Shown: positions 47,420 through 58,009 of the stretch, piece after piece | How positions within the stretch are numbered: the first letter of the stretch is position 1 | How the letters are laid out: every line of letters starts with the position of its first letter | NCBI GenBank assembly: GCA_016841605.1 | Contig: JAENYV010000004.1 | Coordinates: 62,001-126,000, forward strand | Origin: Dethiobacter alkaliphilus | GTDB taxonomy: Bacteria; Bacillota; Dethiobacteria; DTU022; UBA8154 | DNA length: 64,000 bases | Direction: 5' to 3' | Notes under the pieces: generated by a model | What the model was told of the DNA's origin: nothing | Databases searched by the model: none | What the model saw: the letters and a program-made list of their open reading frames with translations, nothing else | Made by a program: the position numbers and the translations under genes

Positions 47420-50248
47420 GTGCATGTGGCGGAAATCGAACCGGGCTTTAAATTCATGATGATTAGATCAAAAATATGGATTTTTGTCGTATTCTTTGTT
47501 CTCCTGGTTCTCGGTATTTGGCTTACAGGCCTGTATACGGACTGGTTGTGGTTTAAAAACCTGGGGTATGAAGCAGTATTTATGACGGTTTTTCTTTCCC
47601 GTTGGGGTGTCCGTCTGGCAGCATGGCTGCTTTTCTTTCTCTTTCTCTATATTAACCTTCTTTTTACCAGGAGAACACTGTTAACCTTTTCAAATTCCGA
47701 GCTGAGGGAGCGAATAGCAGGGAGCGGTCTGGGACGCTTTTTAACTCCGGGAAAAGTAACGCTCTTTTTCCTGGGGGTCAGCCTGCTTATTTCTTTCTTT
47801 TTTTCAGCATATGCCGGCAGCTTATGGTTGCCGGTCCAGCAGTTTATTCAGGGTGTGAAGTTCGGAATTGAGGAACCGATTTTCCAAAGGGATGCTTCTT
47901 TCTATATTTTTCAGCTTCCTTTCTGGCGTACCCTCTACACTTTTTTACAGACGATGATTATTCTTACACTGCTCAGTACAGGTGTTATCTATTTCCTTTC
48001 CAACCCTACCGTTCAAGTGGGAAGGAAGATGGCCTTTATCCCCCAGAGGGGACAGGGGCATCTTTCCCTTTTGCTGGCCCTTTCTTTTCTTTTAAAAGCC
48101 TGGGATTACCGTTTAAAAATGTATGAACTGCTCTTCTCTACCCGTGGGGTAACATTTGGACCGGGTTATACCGATTTGAATGCCAACCTTCCGGCTTTAT
48201 GGATTCTTTTATTCTTATCGGTCGCGATTGCCGGTTTGCTCCTTTTTAATATTTTCCGTCGCCAATCCCGCCTGATCTTTATCAGTGTCGGACTGCTTAT
48301 CGTGGCATCGCTTTTGGTCGGGAGCATCTATCCCGGGCTTGTTCAGCAGTTCCGCGTGGGCCCTAATGAGTTTGTTTTGGAACGTCCGTTTTTGGAGCAC
48401 AATATTGCTTTAACACGAAAGGCTTTTGGCCTGGATGATGTGCGCCAGGAGATGTACCCTGCCAGTCCGGAACTGGATTGGGAAGGACTGGAAGAGGAAA
48501 GGGGAACTCTGGATAATGTCCGTCTCTGGGATTATCGCCCCCTGCGCCAGACTTACAACCAGCTCCAGGGTATCAGACCGTATTATGAATTTGTGGATGT
48601 GGATACGGATCGTTACATACTTGACGGGGAAAACCGGCAGGTAATGCTCTCCGCCAGGGAACTGAACCAGGAAAAATTGGCTTCTCAGGCCCAGACCTGG
48701 GTTAATTTGCGCCTGCAGTACACCCATGGTTATGGTCTGGCCATGAGCCCTGTTGCCAGGGTCACCCCCCAGGGTCTCCCTGCTTTTACAATCCAGGATA
48801 TTCCCCCTGTCACCTCCGGAGGTTTGGAATTGAACAGGCCGGAGATTTATTACGGCCAAATCAGCAACGATTATGTCATCGTTAATACCAGAACCGCGGA
48901 ATTCAGCTATCCGGTGGGGGATACCAATGCTTTTACTCACTACGAGGGAAATGGAGGGGTTCTTTTAAACAGTTTCGGCAAGCGTCTTCTCTATGCTCTC
49001 AAGTTTTCAGATTATAACATGATCCTCTCCGGTGAGATCACACCGGAGAGCCGTATCATGTTCAACCGGCGCATCTTTTCCCGAGTTTCTACGCTGGCTC
49101 CTTTTTTGCGTTACGATGAGGACCCGTATCTTGTTCTTGCTGAAGGGCGCCTTTTTTGGATTCTGGATGCCTATACGGTCACGGGTAATTTTCCTTATTC
49201 TCAGCCGTACAACGGAATAAACTATATGCGCAACTCAGTGAAAGTGGTTGTTGATGCGTATAATGGCAATGTGGATTTTTATCTTGCCGATGCTAACGAC
49301 CCTCTGGTCCGGACGTACTCCCGCATTTTCCCCACTTTATTTAAGAATATGGGACAGATGCCGGAAGCGCTTTCCAGGCAACTGCGTTATCCGGAGAATT
49401 TTCTCAGTATGCAGGCCCAGGTTTTTTCTACTTATCATATGACTGACACCAATGTTTTTTATAACCGGGAAGACCTCTGGGAGATCCCCAACGAGAAATA
49501 CTCCGAATCAATTCAGCCGGTGGAACCGTATTATACGATCTTGCAGTTGCCCGGGGTAGAAGAGCCGGAATTTCTCCTGATCCTTCCCTTTACACCTTCA
49601 AAAAGGGACAATATGATTGCCTGGATGGCCGGCCGTTCAGATGGGGCTAATTACGGTGAACTCCTGGTTTACCTTTTCCCCAAGGAGAGTGTTGTTTTCG
49701 GGCCGATGCAGATCGAGACCCGTATTGATCAGAATACCCTTATTTCACAACAGTTGAGCCTCTGGGATCAGAGAGGTTCCAGGGTTATCCGGGGCAATCT
49801 CCTGGTTTTACCGGTTGATGATTCCATTCTTTATGTGGAACCCGTTTTTCTTCAAGCCGAGCAGAGTGAGCTTCCGGAGTTGGCCCGCGTGATCGTAGGT
49901 TTCCAGGAAAAGGTTGTCATGGAGCAGACTCTGGAGGAAGCCCTGGTCTCGATTTTTGGGGACAGAGAAGCCCCCACGCCCGGAGTTCCGACGGAAGAAA
50001 GACCGGAGACCGGTTTGCCGGGTCCGCAAGAGCCCTCTGATATTGAGGGTCCGGGGATACTTCCTACGGTTCCGGATCTGGCCCAACGAGCGCAGGAGCT
50101 TTTACAGCAAGCCCAGGAGAGACAGAGGGATGGAGATTGGGCCGGTTATGGCCGTTCTCTGACAGAACTGGAAGGAACCCTGCAAGAACTTGTCAGAATG
50201 AGCGGTGGTAGTGCCGGAAGCGGTACTAATGAAACAAACCAGGAGTAG
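47420..50248 (+). CDS. UPF0182 family membrane protein
   Basis: GLYTDWLWFKNLGYEAVFMTVFLSRWGVR...; long extracellular region typical of the family. Confidence 0.93.
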   Translation: MHVAEIEPGFKFMMIRSKIWIFVVFFVLLVLGIWLTGLYTDWLWFKNLGYEAVFMTVFLSRWGVRLAAWLLFFLFLYINLLFTRRTLLTFSNSELRERIAGSGLGRFLTPGKVTLFFLGVSLLISFFFSAYAGSLWLPVQQFIQGVKFGIEEPIFQRDASFYIFQLPFWRTLYTFLQTMIILTLLSTGVIYFLSNPTVQVGRKMAFIPQRGQGHLSLLLALSFLLKAWDYRLKMYELLFSTRGVTFGPGYTDLNANLPALWILLFLSVAIAGLLLFNIFRRQSRLIFISVGLLIVASLLVGSIYPGLVQQFRVGPNEFVLERPFLEHNIALTRKAFGLDDVRQEMYPASPELDWEGLEEERGTLDNVRLWDYRPLRQTYNQLQGIRPYYEFVDVDTDRYILDGENRQVMLSARELNQEKLASQAQTWVNLRLQYTHGYGLAMSPVARVTPQGLPAFTIQDIPPVTSGGLELNRPEIYYGQISNDYVIVNTRTAEFSYPVGDTNAFTHYEGNGGVLLNSFGKRLLYALKFSDYNMILSGEITPESRIMFNRRIFSRVSTLAPFLRYDEDPYLVLAEGRLFWILDAYTVTGNFPYSQPYNGINYMRNSVKVVVDAYNGNVDFYLADANDPLVRTYSRIFPTLFKNMGQMPEALSRQLRYPENFLSMQAQVFSTYHMTDTNVFYNREDLWEIPNEKYSESIQPVEPYYTILQLPGVEEPEFLLILPFTPSKRDNMIAWMAGRSDGANYGELLVYLFPKESVVFGPMQIETRIDQNTLISQQLSLWDQRGSRVIRGNLLVLPVDDSILYVEPVFLQAEQSELPELARVIVGFQEKVVMEQTLEEALVSIFGDREAPTPGVPTEERPETGLPGPQEPSDIEGPGILPTVPDLAQRAQELLQQAQERQRDGDWAGYGRSLTELEGTLQELVRMSGGSAGSGTNETNQE

Positions 50249-50326
50249 ACACCGGGCGTTTTACCCGAGTGACCGCCAAACCATCTCTATGGCGCCGCTA
50301 ATTACTAGTTTTACCTGTAGTGTTAA
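50247..50326 (-). repeat. Intergenic repeat family member C
   Basis: Reverse complement reads AACACTACAGGTAAAACTAGTAATTAGCGGCG...GTCACTCGGGTAAAACGCCCGGTGTC. Confidence 0.55.
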
Positions 50327-50327
50327 G

Positions 50328-50350
50328 GCCCCTCGCGGTTAGCGAGGGGC
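50328..50350 (+). terminator. Hairpin terminator-like
   Basis: GCCCCTCGC-ggtta-GCGAGGGGC. Confidence 0.5.
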
Positions 50351-50469
50351 TGATGAATCTTGACAAGGATACCCGGATAGAAATACAATGTACAAAGTGT
50401 TACAATAACTATCGCCAACTGTATTACTTTCCGATTTCATTTTTTTTATTGGAGGGCTTTGGAGAGCTT

Positions 50470-50922
50470 ATGAAAGAAGTTGTTATCTATACGGATGGTG
50501 CCTGTAAAGGCAATCCGGGCCCGGGGGGGTGGGCCGCTCTTTTGGTATATAAAGAACAGAAAAAAGAAATATCGGGGTCGGAACCCCATACTACCAATCA
50601 GAGAATGGAGCTGAAGGCCGCGGTTGAAGGTTTGCGTTTATTGAAGGAACCCTGCAGAGTGCGGCTTCATTCCGATAGCGCTTACCTGGTGAATGCTTTC
50701 AGGCAGGGATGGCTGCAGAGGTGGCAGCAAAACGGCTGGCAAACAAAAAACAAAGAGCCGGTCATAAACCAGGACTTATGGAGAGAACTTTTGACTTTTT
50801 CCCGGCGCCACCATATTGAATGGATTAAAGTGAAAGGACACAGCACGGATTGTTACAATAACCGTTGCGATCGTCTGGCTCAGGAAGCGGCTGTGAGCCA
50901 AAATAAAGGTAAACCGGACTGA
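50470..50922 (+). CDS. rnhA: Ribonuclease HI
   Basis: VVIYTDGACKGNPGPGGWAALL; TTNQRMELKAAVEGL; HSDSAYLVNA; VKGHS; start refined to MKEVVIYTDG. Confidence 0.95.
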   Translation: MKEVVIYTDGACKGNPGPGGWAALLVYKEQKKEISGSEPHTTNQRMELKAAVEGLRLLKEPCRVRLHSDSAYLVNAFRQGWLQRWQQNGWQTKNKEPVINQDLWRELLTFSRRHHIEWIKVKGHSTDCYNNRCDRLAQEAAVSQNKGKPD

Positions 50923-50948
50923 ATAGGAACAGGGGGGAGAGAAAGAGG

Positions 50949-51728
50949 ATGCACCCGATTTTATTTGAATTTGGACCTTTGACCATCTATTCGTACGGAG
51001 CGATGCTCTGTTTAGCTTTCATGGTGACGATAATCTGGGCTTTAAGGGAAGCCCCTGCAGAAAAGATTAACCGGGATTATCTCTACGATCTTTTTATCGT
51101 CATTATGCTGTTTTCCCTGTTGGGCTCCCGTTTAGCTTATGTTATCCTTAATTGGGATTTCTACCGGGCAGGTCCATGGTGGAAAGTATTTGCTTTCCGG
51201 CAAGGCGGCCTGACCTTCATGGGCGGTTTAATTATGGCCGTCCTGGGGGGGGTAATTTATTGTCACTATAGAAAGATTAATTTTTTAAGATATTTGGACT
51301 TTTTCGCGCCGTTTATTGCTCTGGGTTATGCTATAACCCGTATAGGTTGTTTTTTGAACGGCTGCTGCTACGGACATATTACTTCTTTACCCTGGGGGGT
51401 GGCCTTTCCTGCAGTGGACAGCTTTCACCGGCACCCCACCCAGTTATATGCCTCAGGCGCGGTTCTGATTATTTTTTTACTGCTTCGTGTTTTGAAAAGG
51501 TACAAGTTCTTTGACGGCTATGTTTTCGTACTTTTTATGATTTTTTACGGAGTGTATCGTTTTATTGTAGAGTTTTACAGGATCGAGGAACCTTTTCTCG
51601 GTTTTATGACCCAGGCCCAATTGGCATCTTTAATTTTAATTCTTGCCGGTGTTGTTATTTTTTTGTGGAAAAAAGGAGAAAAAAGAAAAATAGGGAAAAC
51701 TAATAAAAAGAAGGCAGGTGAGCTGTAA
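50949..51728 (+). CDS. lgt: Prolipoprotein diacylglyceryl transferase
   Basis: FRQGGLTFMGGLIMAVLGG; ITRIGCFLNGCCYG; HPTQLYAS. Confidence 0.95.
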   Translation: MHPILFEFGPLTIYSYGAMLCLAFMVTIIWALREAPAEKINRDYLYDLFIVIMLFSLLGSRLAYVILNWDFYRAGPWWKVFAFRQGGLTFMGGLIMAVLGGVIYCHYRKINFLRYLDFFAPFIALGYAITRIGCFLNGCCYGHITSLPWGVAFPAVDSFHRHPTQLYASGAVLIIFLLLRVLKRYKFFDGYVFVLFMIFYGVYRFIVEFYRIEEPFLGFMTQAQLASLILILAGVVIFLWKKGEKRKIGKTNKKKAGEL

Positions 51729-51773
51729 TCTTTTTCCTGCACTGTACCTTTTGATAATCAGAGGTGAAAACAA

Positions 51774-54700
51774 ATGAACTTGCATAAAGAGAAGGCCGCA
51801 ATAGTCCCGGGGGTCGGGCTTGACCTTGGGACTTTTGCCGTCAAGGGAGTGCTTGTCGAGGGAAAAGAGATACGCAAAGTTACTGTTCCAACGGCGGGAA
51901 ACCCTGTTGAGGCGGCGAAAAAGTGTCTGGATGCCGTTCTGGAGGGCCGGCAGGGCCATGTTCGGTTTGGCCTGACGGGGGCCAACGCTTCTCTTCTAGC
52001 TCGAAAATTAGGAATTAAGCCCCAGTTGGAGATCGAAGCACTGCAGCGCGGCCTGACGTTCCTGGGGCTGGATGGCCGGGCGGTTCTTTCCCTGGGGCAT
52101 GAGAATATGTATTATCTCGAACTGGGGCCGGCAGGGGCGGTGACCTTCTTTAACCGCAACGGCCAGTGCGCCGCGGGCAGCGGGGCTTTTTGGTACCAAC
52201 AGGCCACCAGAATGGGATACAATGACCGCGAGCTGGCCAAGATTGCCCTGGAAGCAGAGGCCCCGGTTAAAATTTCGGGGCGCTGTGCCGTTTTTGCCAA
52301 GTCGGATATGACTCACGCCATCAACGAGGGGGCAACTCAAAGCGCCGTATCGGCCGGGATGGCCAAAGCCCTTGCGGACATGGTCCTTTCCAATGTGGCT
52401 TTGAACCGGATCGCCGGTCCGGGATTACTCCTGGCGGTGGGAGGAGTAGCCAATAATGAGGCTGTAATAAAATATATAGAAGATTATTGCACAGAACGGG
52501 GTGTTGAGCTGGTAATTCCTCCGGATCACGAGTTTATCAGCGCGCTGGGTGTATCGAACGGCGCTGAGCAGTTTCCCGTAAGCTCTCTGCTGAGTCTGGG
52601 AGAGTTGCTGGGAGAAAATTATTCCCCGGAAAATCCTTTGCCTCCCCTTGAACCGGGCAAGGTAAAATACATGGAAGCGCCTCCGGTAGAAGAAGGTTAT
52701 GACCTTTCTACTGTTTATCTTGGTGTAGATTGTGGTTCTGTTTCGACCAAATGTGCCCTCCTGGATGGGAAGGGGCGTTTTATCGGTGGGATTTATTTCC
52801 CGACGGCAGGTCGTCCTGCACTGCAGGTAATGGAACTTATGAAGGAAGTGGAACACCAGTACGGGGATTTGCTCCGCGATGTCCGGATAGTTGCCTGTAC
52901 CACAGGTTCCGGGCGTTTTTTATCCCAGAAAATTTTAAATGCCGAATATGCCGTCGATGAGATTACTTGCCAGGCTGAAGGAGTGAAATATCTCTGCGGG
53001 GATAAAGGGACCCTTTCCATTATTGAAATCGGCGGTGAGGATTCTAAATTTTTACAGTTAAAGAACGGTATGCTCTACGATTACAATATGAACCCCGTTT
53101 GTGCTGCAGGAACAGGGACCTTTCTAGAGAACCTGGCCGGTTTGCTGGGGGTAGAGATTAAGGATGAGTTTTCTCGTCTGGCCTTTGCCGCTGATTTTGC
53201 CATTGACCTGGGTGATACCTGTACCCTGCTCTCCCAATCGTCTCTGGTCGCTGCTGCTTCCCGGGGACTTCCTCTGACTTCCCAACTGGCCAGTCTGGCC
53301 TATTCTTCCGCCAGGAATTATATTACGAAGACAGTAGAAAACCGGCCCCTGGAGGGAAGGCTTATTTTTACGGGGGCAACAGCTAAAAACCATGCCCTGG
53401 CCAGTGCTTTTGCTGCGGAGTGCGGCCGTGAAATTATCATACCTCCCCATCCTGAACTTTCCGGTGCGCTGGGGAGCGCTGTCATTGCCGGGACATTTCA
53501 TCAGGACGGGCAAAAGCCGGACTTTGCCTTCCGCAGTTTGCAGAAATTAAAAGAATTTACCGTAACCAAGAACAAATGTAAAGCCAACTGTGAACACGAA
53601 CACAACTGCACTCTTGATGTGATTCAGTTTAGTGATGGAAGTAAATTCCTTTACGGGGACCGTTGTGGCCGTTTTTCCGGGCTGGAGAAAAAAGCAGTAG
53701 ACGACCGCCTTCCCGATTATAAAGTCCTGCGCAACGATGCTTTTTATGCGGCAGCGGGAGAGCCTTTGGAAGAAGGAATCCGGGTGGGACTGGCCCGCAG
53801 CGGGATGTTTTTTGACCTCTATCCTTTCTGGTCGGCATTTTTCCGCGGGCTGGGTGCGAAAATTGTCCTCTCTCCCCCGACTTCTTCCGGGATTTTGGAA
53901 ATGGGGAAAAGGGAGCTAAAATCGGAGATGTGTTACCCCATGGAAGTTCTGGTGGGACACCATGCCGAGCTGAACGAAATGGCTGATCTTGATTATCTGT
54001 TTATTCCCGAGGTGGTGGATATGGAACCCCTGCCCTGGGCGGATGAGTGGCCCCGGGGATTTACCTGTTCCCTGCTCCAGACGGCTAAAGGGGTTATTGT
54101 TAATTCCCTGCATCTTCCGGAAGAAAAAGTCCTGTATGCCCAGTTAAATTACCGGGGAGGCAAGAAGAGAATTCTTTTTCAGTTGGAACCGGTCGCCAAG
54201 AAAATATTGGGTTCCGCTTTCAGTGAAGAGCGTCTGCTTCGAGCCGTAGAAGAGGGATACCGCGCCCAGGAAAAATTTCTTTTCCTTATCAGGGAGAAAA
54301 GCCTGCAAATTATGGATGAGCTCCACAATTACCGGGAACTGGTTTGTGCCGTTTTTGTGGGTAGACCTTATACGATTTACGATGATTTTGTCTCCAAGGG
54401 TTCGCTGGACTTTGCCCGGCAGAGAGGACTGCTTGCCGTCCCGCAGGACTTTCTGCTGGAATACCTGCGGGGATGGTACAGGGGCGAAATTTCTCATCCG
54501 GTGCTGGACCGGTCGCGGGAAGAATTTAAAGAGCGACTGCAAAACCTTTTAACCCACGTGGATAATATTTACCCCATTCAACTGCAAAAGATGCTGTCAA
54601 CGGTCTTTTGGACGGAATTTCTGAATGAGAGAGCCGGTGAAACAGGGTTACCGCTCATGCATATTATTTTTCAGGATCCTTTCAAATGCGGCCCTAATGC

Positions 54701-56108
54701 TATGCTGAGGCATTTTCTCGGTAATCTGACAGGCTATTTGCGCCTGACCCTGGATGAGCATACCGCCCCCGCGGGGATGATTACCCGCCTGGAGGCTTAT
54801 AAAAACACCTGCCGGTCCGGAAAAGAAAAAAATAAGCCTGTTTTTTACTCTGCCCGAACCTGCAGTGTGGGGAACGGAGAGTGGCGCAAAATTTTTGTCC
54901 CGGAGCCCACACATCATGCCAGGGTATTTGTCTCTTTGCTGAGAAACATGGGTTTGGAAGCGGAACTCTTGCCGCGGAGCAAAGATCGGGACCTCTCCCT
55001 GGCAAAGCGCTTTGTCAACGGAAATGAGTGTCTCCCGCTCATTCAAAACATGCAGGATTTTCTGGACTACCTTCATCAGCATCGGGAAGATCCGGAAGAC
55101 GGTGTTGTCTTTTTCCAGGGATGGGCCTGTGGTCCCTGCCGTTACGGTCTTTATGCGCCGACCCAATCCCTGCTTATTAACAGGGCCGGATATGGGGAGG
55201 GAAAAATTTGTTCGGTAAAAGTGGATGAAGTGGTGAAACGATATGGTTTACCTTTCATTATTGGTATCTATGACGGACTGGTGGCTATTGATCTCCTTTA
55301 CAAAATGCTCCATGCAACCAGGCCTTACGAGTTGGAAAAGGGAGCAAGCGATCTGCTTTTCGAGAAACATTCAGAGAGGCTGATGGAGATCCTGGAGAAT
55401 AACCGTTTTAGTATCTCCCACTTTTTAACGGGAAAGCATCTCCGTCCGCTGAAACGCTGCCTGGAGGAGGCAGCCCGTCAGTTCGCGGAGGTTCCCCGTT
55501 CCGATGAAAAAAGGCCCCGTATTCTTGTGGGCGGTGAGTTCTATGTTCGCCTTGACAATCGTTGCAACCAGGATCTTATTCGCAAGATCGAGGCAGAGGG
55601 TGGGGAGGTCAGCCTGGCACCGGCCTCTGAACTTTTTTCGTATACAAGTTTTATTAACTATCAGGAAGCGTTGGCAGCTCACCGGGATAGAAAGCAGCTG
55701 CAAAGCTATCTGCAAAAAACGGGCTTTGGACTGATGACCGGCATCGCGCACAGGGAAGAGAAACGTCTGTATTCGGCAACAAACGGATTGCTCCGCGGCC
55801 ACGAAGAACCCTCTCCCGAAGAAATTATGCGTCATGCCAGGAAATATGTTTCCGAACATTACGGGGGTGAGCCGCCCATGACCATCGGGAGAGCTGCTGC
55901 ACTGGCCCACAGGGAAGGGGTTGCGGGAGTAATTTTCGTGGCACCTTTTACTTGCATGCCGGGCTCTGTTGTGGAAGCCCATGTGGCTACGCTCCGGGAA
56001 GAACTGAACCTTCCCATCGTGGCTATCTATTACGACGGCAAGGAGAATGCCAACAGGGACGAATTTATCGAAAGCCTTGTCTTTCAGGCCAAGCAGAAGA
56101 TGAGCTAG
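51774..56108 (+). CDS. Acyl-CoA dehydratase activase-related protein (tandem BadF/BadG/BcrA/BcrD ATPase domains + DUF2229)
   Basis: 1444 aa; VGLDLGTFAVKGVLVEG and LGVDCGSVSTKCALLDG ASKHA repeats; CAAGSGAF / CAAGTGTFLE; DUF2229 region GLARSGMFFDLYPFWSAFFRGLG. Confidence 0.94.
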   Translation: MNLHKEKAAIVPGVGLDLGTFAVKGVLVEGKEIRKVTVPTAGNPVEAAKKCLDAVLEGRQGHVRFGLTGANASLLARKLGIKPQLEIEALQRGLTFLGLDGRAVLSLGHENMYYLELGPAGAVTFFNRNGQCAAGSGAFWYQQATRMGYNDRELAKIALEAEAPVKISGRCAVFAKSDMTHAINEGATQSAVSAGMAKALADMVLSNVALNRIAGPGLLLAVGGVANNEAVIKYIEDYCTERGVELVIPPDHEFISALGVSNGAEQFPVSSLLSLGELLGENYSPENPLPPLEPGKVKYMEAPPVEEGYDLSTVYLGVDCGSVSTKCALLDGKGRFIGGIYFPTAGRPALQVMELMKEVEHQYGDLLRDVRIVACTTGSGRFLSQKILNAEYAVDEITCQAEGVKYLCGDKGTLSIIEIGGEDSKFLQLKNGMLYDYNMNPVCAAGTGTFLENLAGLLGVEIKDEFSRLAFAADFAIDLGDTCTLLSQSSLVAAASRGLPLTSQLASLAYSSARNYITKTVENRPLEGRLIFTGATAKNHALASAFAAECGREIIIPPHPELSGALGSAVIAGTFHQDGQKPDFAFRSLQKLKEFTVTKNKCKANCEHEHNCTLDVIQFSDGSKFLYGDRCGRFSGLEKKAVDDRLPDYKVLRNDAFYAAAGEPLEEGIRVGLARSGMFFDLYPFWSAFFRGLGAKIVLSPPTSSGILEMGKRELKSEMCYPMEVLVGHHAELNEMADLDYLFIPEVVDMEPLPWADEWPRGFTCSLLQTAKGVIVNSLHLPEEKVLYAQLNYRGGKKRILFQLEPVAKKILGSAFSEERLLRAVEEGYRAQEKFLFLIREKSLQIMDELHNYRELVCAVFVGRPYTIYDDFVSKGSLDFARQRGLLAVPQDFLLEYLRGWYRGEISHPVLDRSREEFKERLQNLLTHVDNIYPIQLQKMLSTVFWTEFLNERAGETGLPLMHIIFQDPFKCGPNAMLRHFLGNLTGYLRLTLDEHTAPAGMITRLEAYKNTCRSGKEKNKPVFYSARTCSVGNGEWRKIFVPEPTHHARVFVSLLRNMGLEAELLPRSKDRDLSLAKRFVNGNECLPLIQNMQDFLDYLHQHREDPEDGVVFFQGWACGPCRYGLYAPTQSLLINRAGYGEGKICSVKVDEVVKRYGLPFIIGIYDGLVAIDLLYKMLHATRPYELEKGASDLLFEKHSERLMEILENNRFSISHFLTGKHLRPLKRCLEEAARQFAEVPRSDEKRPRILVGGEFYVRLDNRCNQDLIRKIEAEGGEVSLAPASELFSYTSFINYQEALAAHRDRKQLQSYLQKTGFGLMTGIAHREEKRLYSATNGLLRGHEEPSPEEIMRHARKYVSEHYGGEPPMTIGRAAALAHREGVAGVIFVAPFTCMPGSVVEAHVATLREELNLPIVAIYYDGKENANRDEFIESLVFQAKQKMS

Positions 56109-56157
56109 CTCAGTTGACGGTCGGCACTCCATTAATTGTGCCGACCGCCAATTCATG

Positions 56158-56490
56158 TCACTGTATTAATTCAAGCTCTCGTATTATATTTTTAACTGCA
56201 GATTCTTGTTGTTGTAGTCTCCTGGTTGGCTTATCAAGATTTTTTACAGCCTGCTCTTTTATCTGTACAGCCTGAGTTAAAGCACTTTCAATACCCTTGA
56301 TGACATTTTCCAATGCTTCCGTAAGGTTTTTATCAAACCGCTCTATTCCTAATTGTACGCGTTCCACAAAGTCTTCCCTTAAGCGTCCGCAGTTCCGGTC
56401 AACCTGTTCGAAAATAATCCAGTTCATTTCCTTAAAAATTTTACATACTTGACAAAAGGAAAAGCCCGGAGTAAACTGAAAAATAAACAA
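56158..56490 (-). CDS. Small coiled-coil-like hypothetical protein
   Basis: 110 aa, helical, charged; no family recognised. Confidence 0.4.
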   Translation of the reverse strand: MFIFQFTPGFSFCQVCKIFKEMNWIIFEQVDRNCGRLREDFVERVQLGIERFDKNLTEALENVIKGIESALTQAVQIKEQAVKNLDKPTRRLQQQESAVKNIIRELELIQ

Positions 56491-56545
56491 TTTTTAGAAA
56501 TATTAATATAAAATGTATTGTTTCAAAATATTGCCGCTATATTAT

Positions 56546-56657
56546 CGCTACAGCGAAAATCGTAATTAGCGATGCAGTGCTCGGCGTTTCACCCGGGCAC
56601 CTGGCGTATGAAAATTTGCGGTGTAGCATAACAAGCAATTTTTCGCTGGAGTGTTAT
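56546..56657 (+). repeat. Intergenic repeat family member B with imperfect terminal inverted repeats
   Basis: CGCTACAGCGAAAATCGTAATTAGCG ... GCATAACAAGCAATTTTTCGCTGGAGTGTT. Confidence 0.6.
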
Positions 56658-56709
56658 AAAAATATAAGGAAACTGTATCTGGAAACCGGTAAAAGGAGCA
56701 GTTAAAATC

Positions 56710-57921
56710 GTGAGCAACAGTGTGGCAAATCCGGAGATGATGGATGAAGAAAAAGCCAGGTTATGGACACGAGACTATATACTGGTTTGTCTTTCATCCC
56801 TGCTGCTTTTTTTTCATTTCCACAGCCTGGTTCCCACGCTTCCTCTTTACATGGAGATCTTTGGAGGGAAAAGCAGTGCCGCAGGTCTTCCCATGGCCGC
56901 ACTGACTTTGGGGGCGGTTCTCGTCCGGCCGATTGCCGGTTGGGCCCTGGATGTCTACGGGCGTAAACTTATTTTTTTGGGAGGGCTTTTGCTTTTTTTA
57001 CTGCCGGCGATTCTTTATATTTGGATGATTCCGGCTTATTTATTAATTATCATGCGTTTTATCCAGGGCATAGGATGGGGTATCGGTAATACTGCTTCAA
57101 ATACTGTTGCTTCTGATATAATTCCGTTGAAAAGAATAGGTGAGGGAATGGGAATTTTTATGGTTACTCTTACCCTTCCCATGGCTATATCCCCGGGTGT
57201 GAGCTTATGGATAGTGGAGCGTTACTCCTTTCCTCTCCTTTTTATCCTTTCTTCTGTTTTGATCTTTTTCTCTCTAATACTTGTGTTCTTTATCAAATTT
57301 CCCGGACTGGAAAAAAAGGAAATTAAACCGAAATTTGTTTTTTTGGACAGGGCAAGCGCCAAACCAGCCCTGGTTGTCTTTATGTTTACTGTTTCATATA
57401 GTTCCGTCCTTTCTTTTTTGCCTGTTTATGCGAAACAGCAGGGGGTACATGCTACGGGTCTGTTTTTTACCGCTCTGGCTGTCTCTACATTAATCATTCG
57501 GCCTGCTGTTGGAATCTTTGTTGATAAATATGGAGAGAAAGGGTACAATCTTGCCGTGGCACTGGGAAGTATAGCTATTTGTGCGGCTCTGGGGATACTG
57601 GCGCAGACCGCTTCTCTTTCTCATCTCGTACTCGGGGGGATATTTTATGGGGTTGGTTTTGGAATGGGGCAGCCCACCTTGCTTGCTCTATGTATCATGA
57701 ATACTCTGCCGGAAAAAAGAGGCGCTGCCAATGCCACTTACTGGACTGCCTACGACATAGGAATAGCTCTAGGCTCTATCGCCTGGGGGATAGTAGCGGC
57801 GGCGACAGGGTATAGACAAATGTTTTATTTAAATATCTTACCCCTCCTGGTTGCTTTACTTGTTTTTTTTGTAAAGAACCCTTTGAAAAAGATGAGGATG
57901 TTTTCTGTCTTAAAAAAATAA
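56710..57921 (+). CDS. MFS transporter
   Basis: 12 TM-like profile; AGWALDVYGRKLIFLGG. Confidence 0.92.
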   Translation: MSNSVANPEMMDEEKARLWTRDYILVCLSSLLLFFHFHSLVPTLPLYMEIFGGKSSAAGLPMAALTLGAVLVRPIAGWALDVYGRKLIFLGGLLLFLLPAILYIWMIPAYLLIIMRFIQGIGWGIGNTASNTVASDIIPLKRIGEGMGIFMVTLTLPMAISPGVSLWIVERYSFPLLFILSSVLIFFSLILVFFIKFPGLEKKEIKPKFVFLDRASAKPALVVFMFTVSYSSVLSFLPVYAKQQGVHATGLFFTALAVSTLIIRPAVGIFVDKYGEKGYNLAVALGSIAICAALGILAQTASLSHLVLGGIFYGVGFGMGQPTLLALCIMNTLPEKRGAANATYWTAYDIGIALGSIAWGIVAAATGYRQMFYLNILPLLVALLVFFVKNPLKKMRMFSVLKK

Positions 57922-57969
57922 ATAACGGCGGAACGTTTATCCGGTTGGTCTAAGAGTTCCGCCGTTATT
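57921..57969. terminator. Bidirectional terminator between convergent MFS and CoA-ligase genes
   Basis: AATAACGGCGGAAC ... GTTCCGCCGTTATT perfect 14-bp arms. Confidence 0.75.
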
Positions 57970-58009
57970 GTCGGAGTACGACAGTAATAGTCTTTAAAGG
58001 AGCTGTTTC

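Noticed and set aside
48410-48940. 176-aa minus-strand ORF within UPF0182
   Set aside because: Antisense shadow ORF
54648-56156. 172-aa and 243-aa minus-strand ORFs
   Set aside because: Antisense to the 1444-aa activase-related gene
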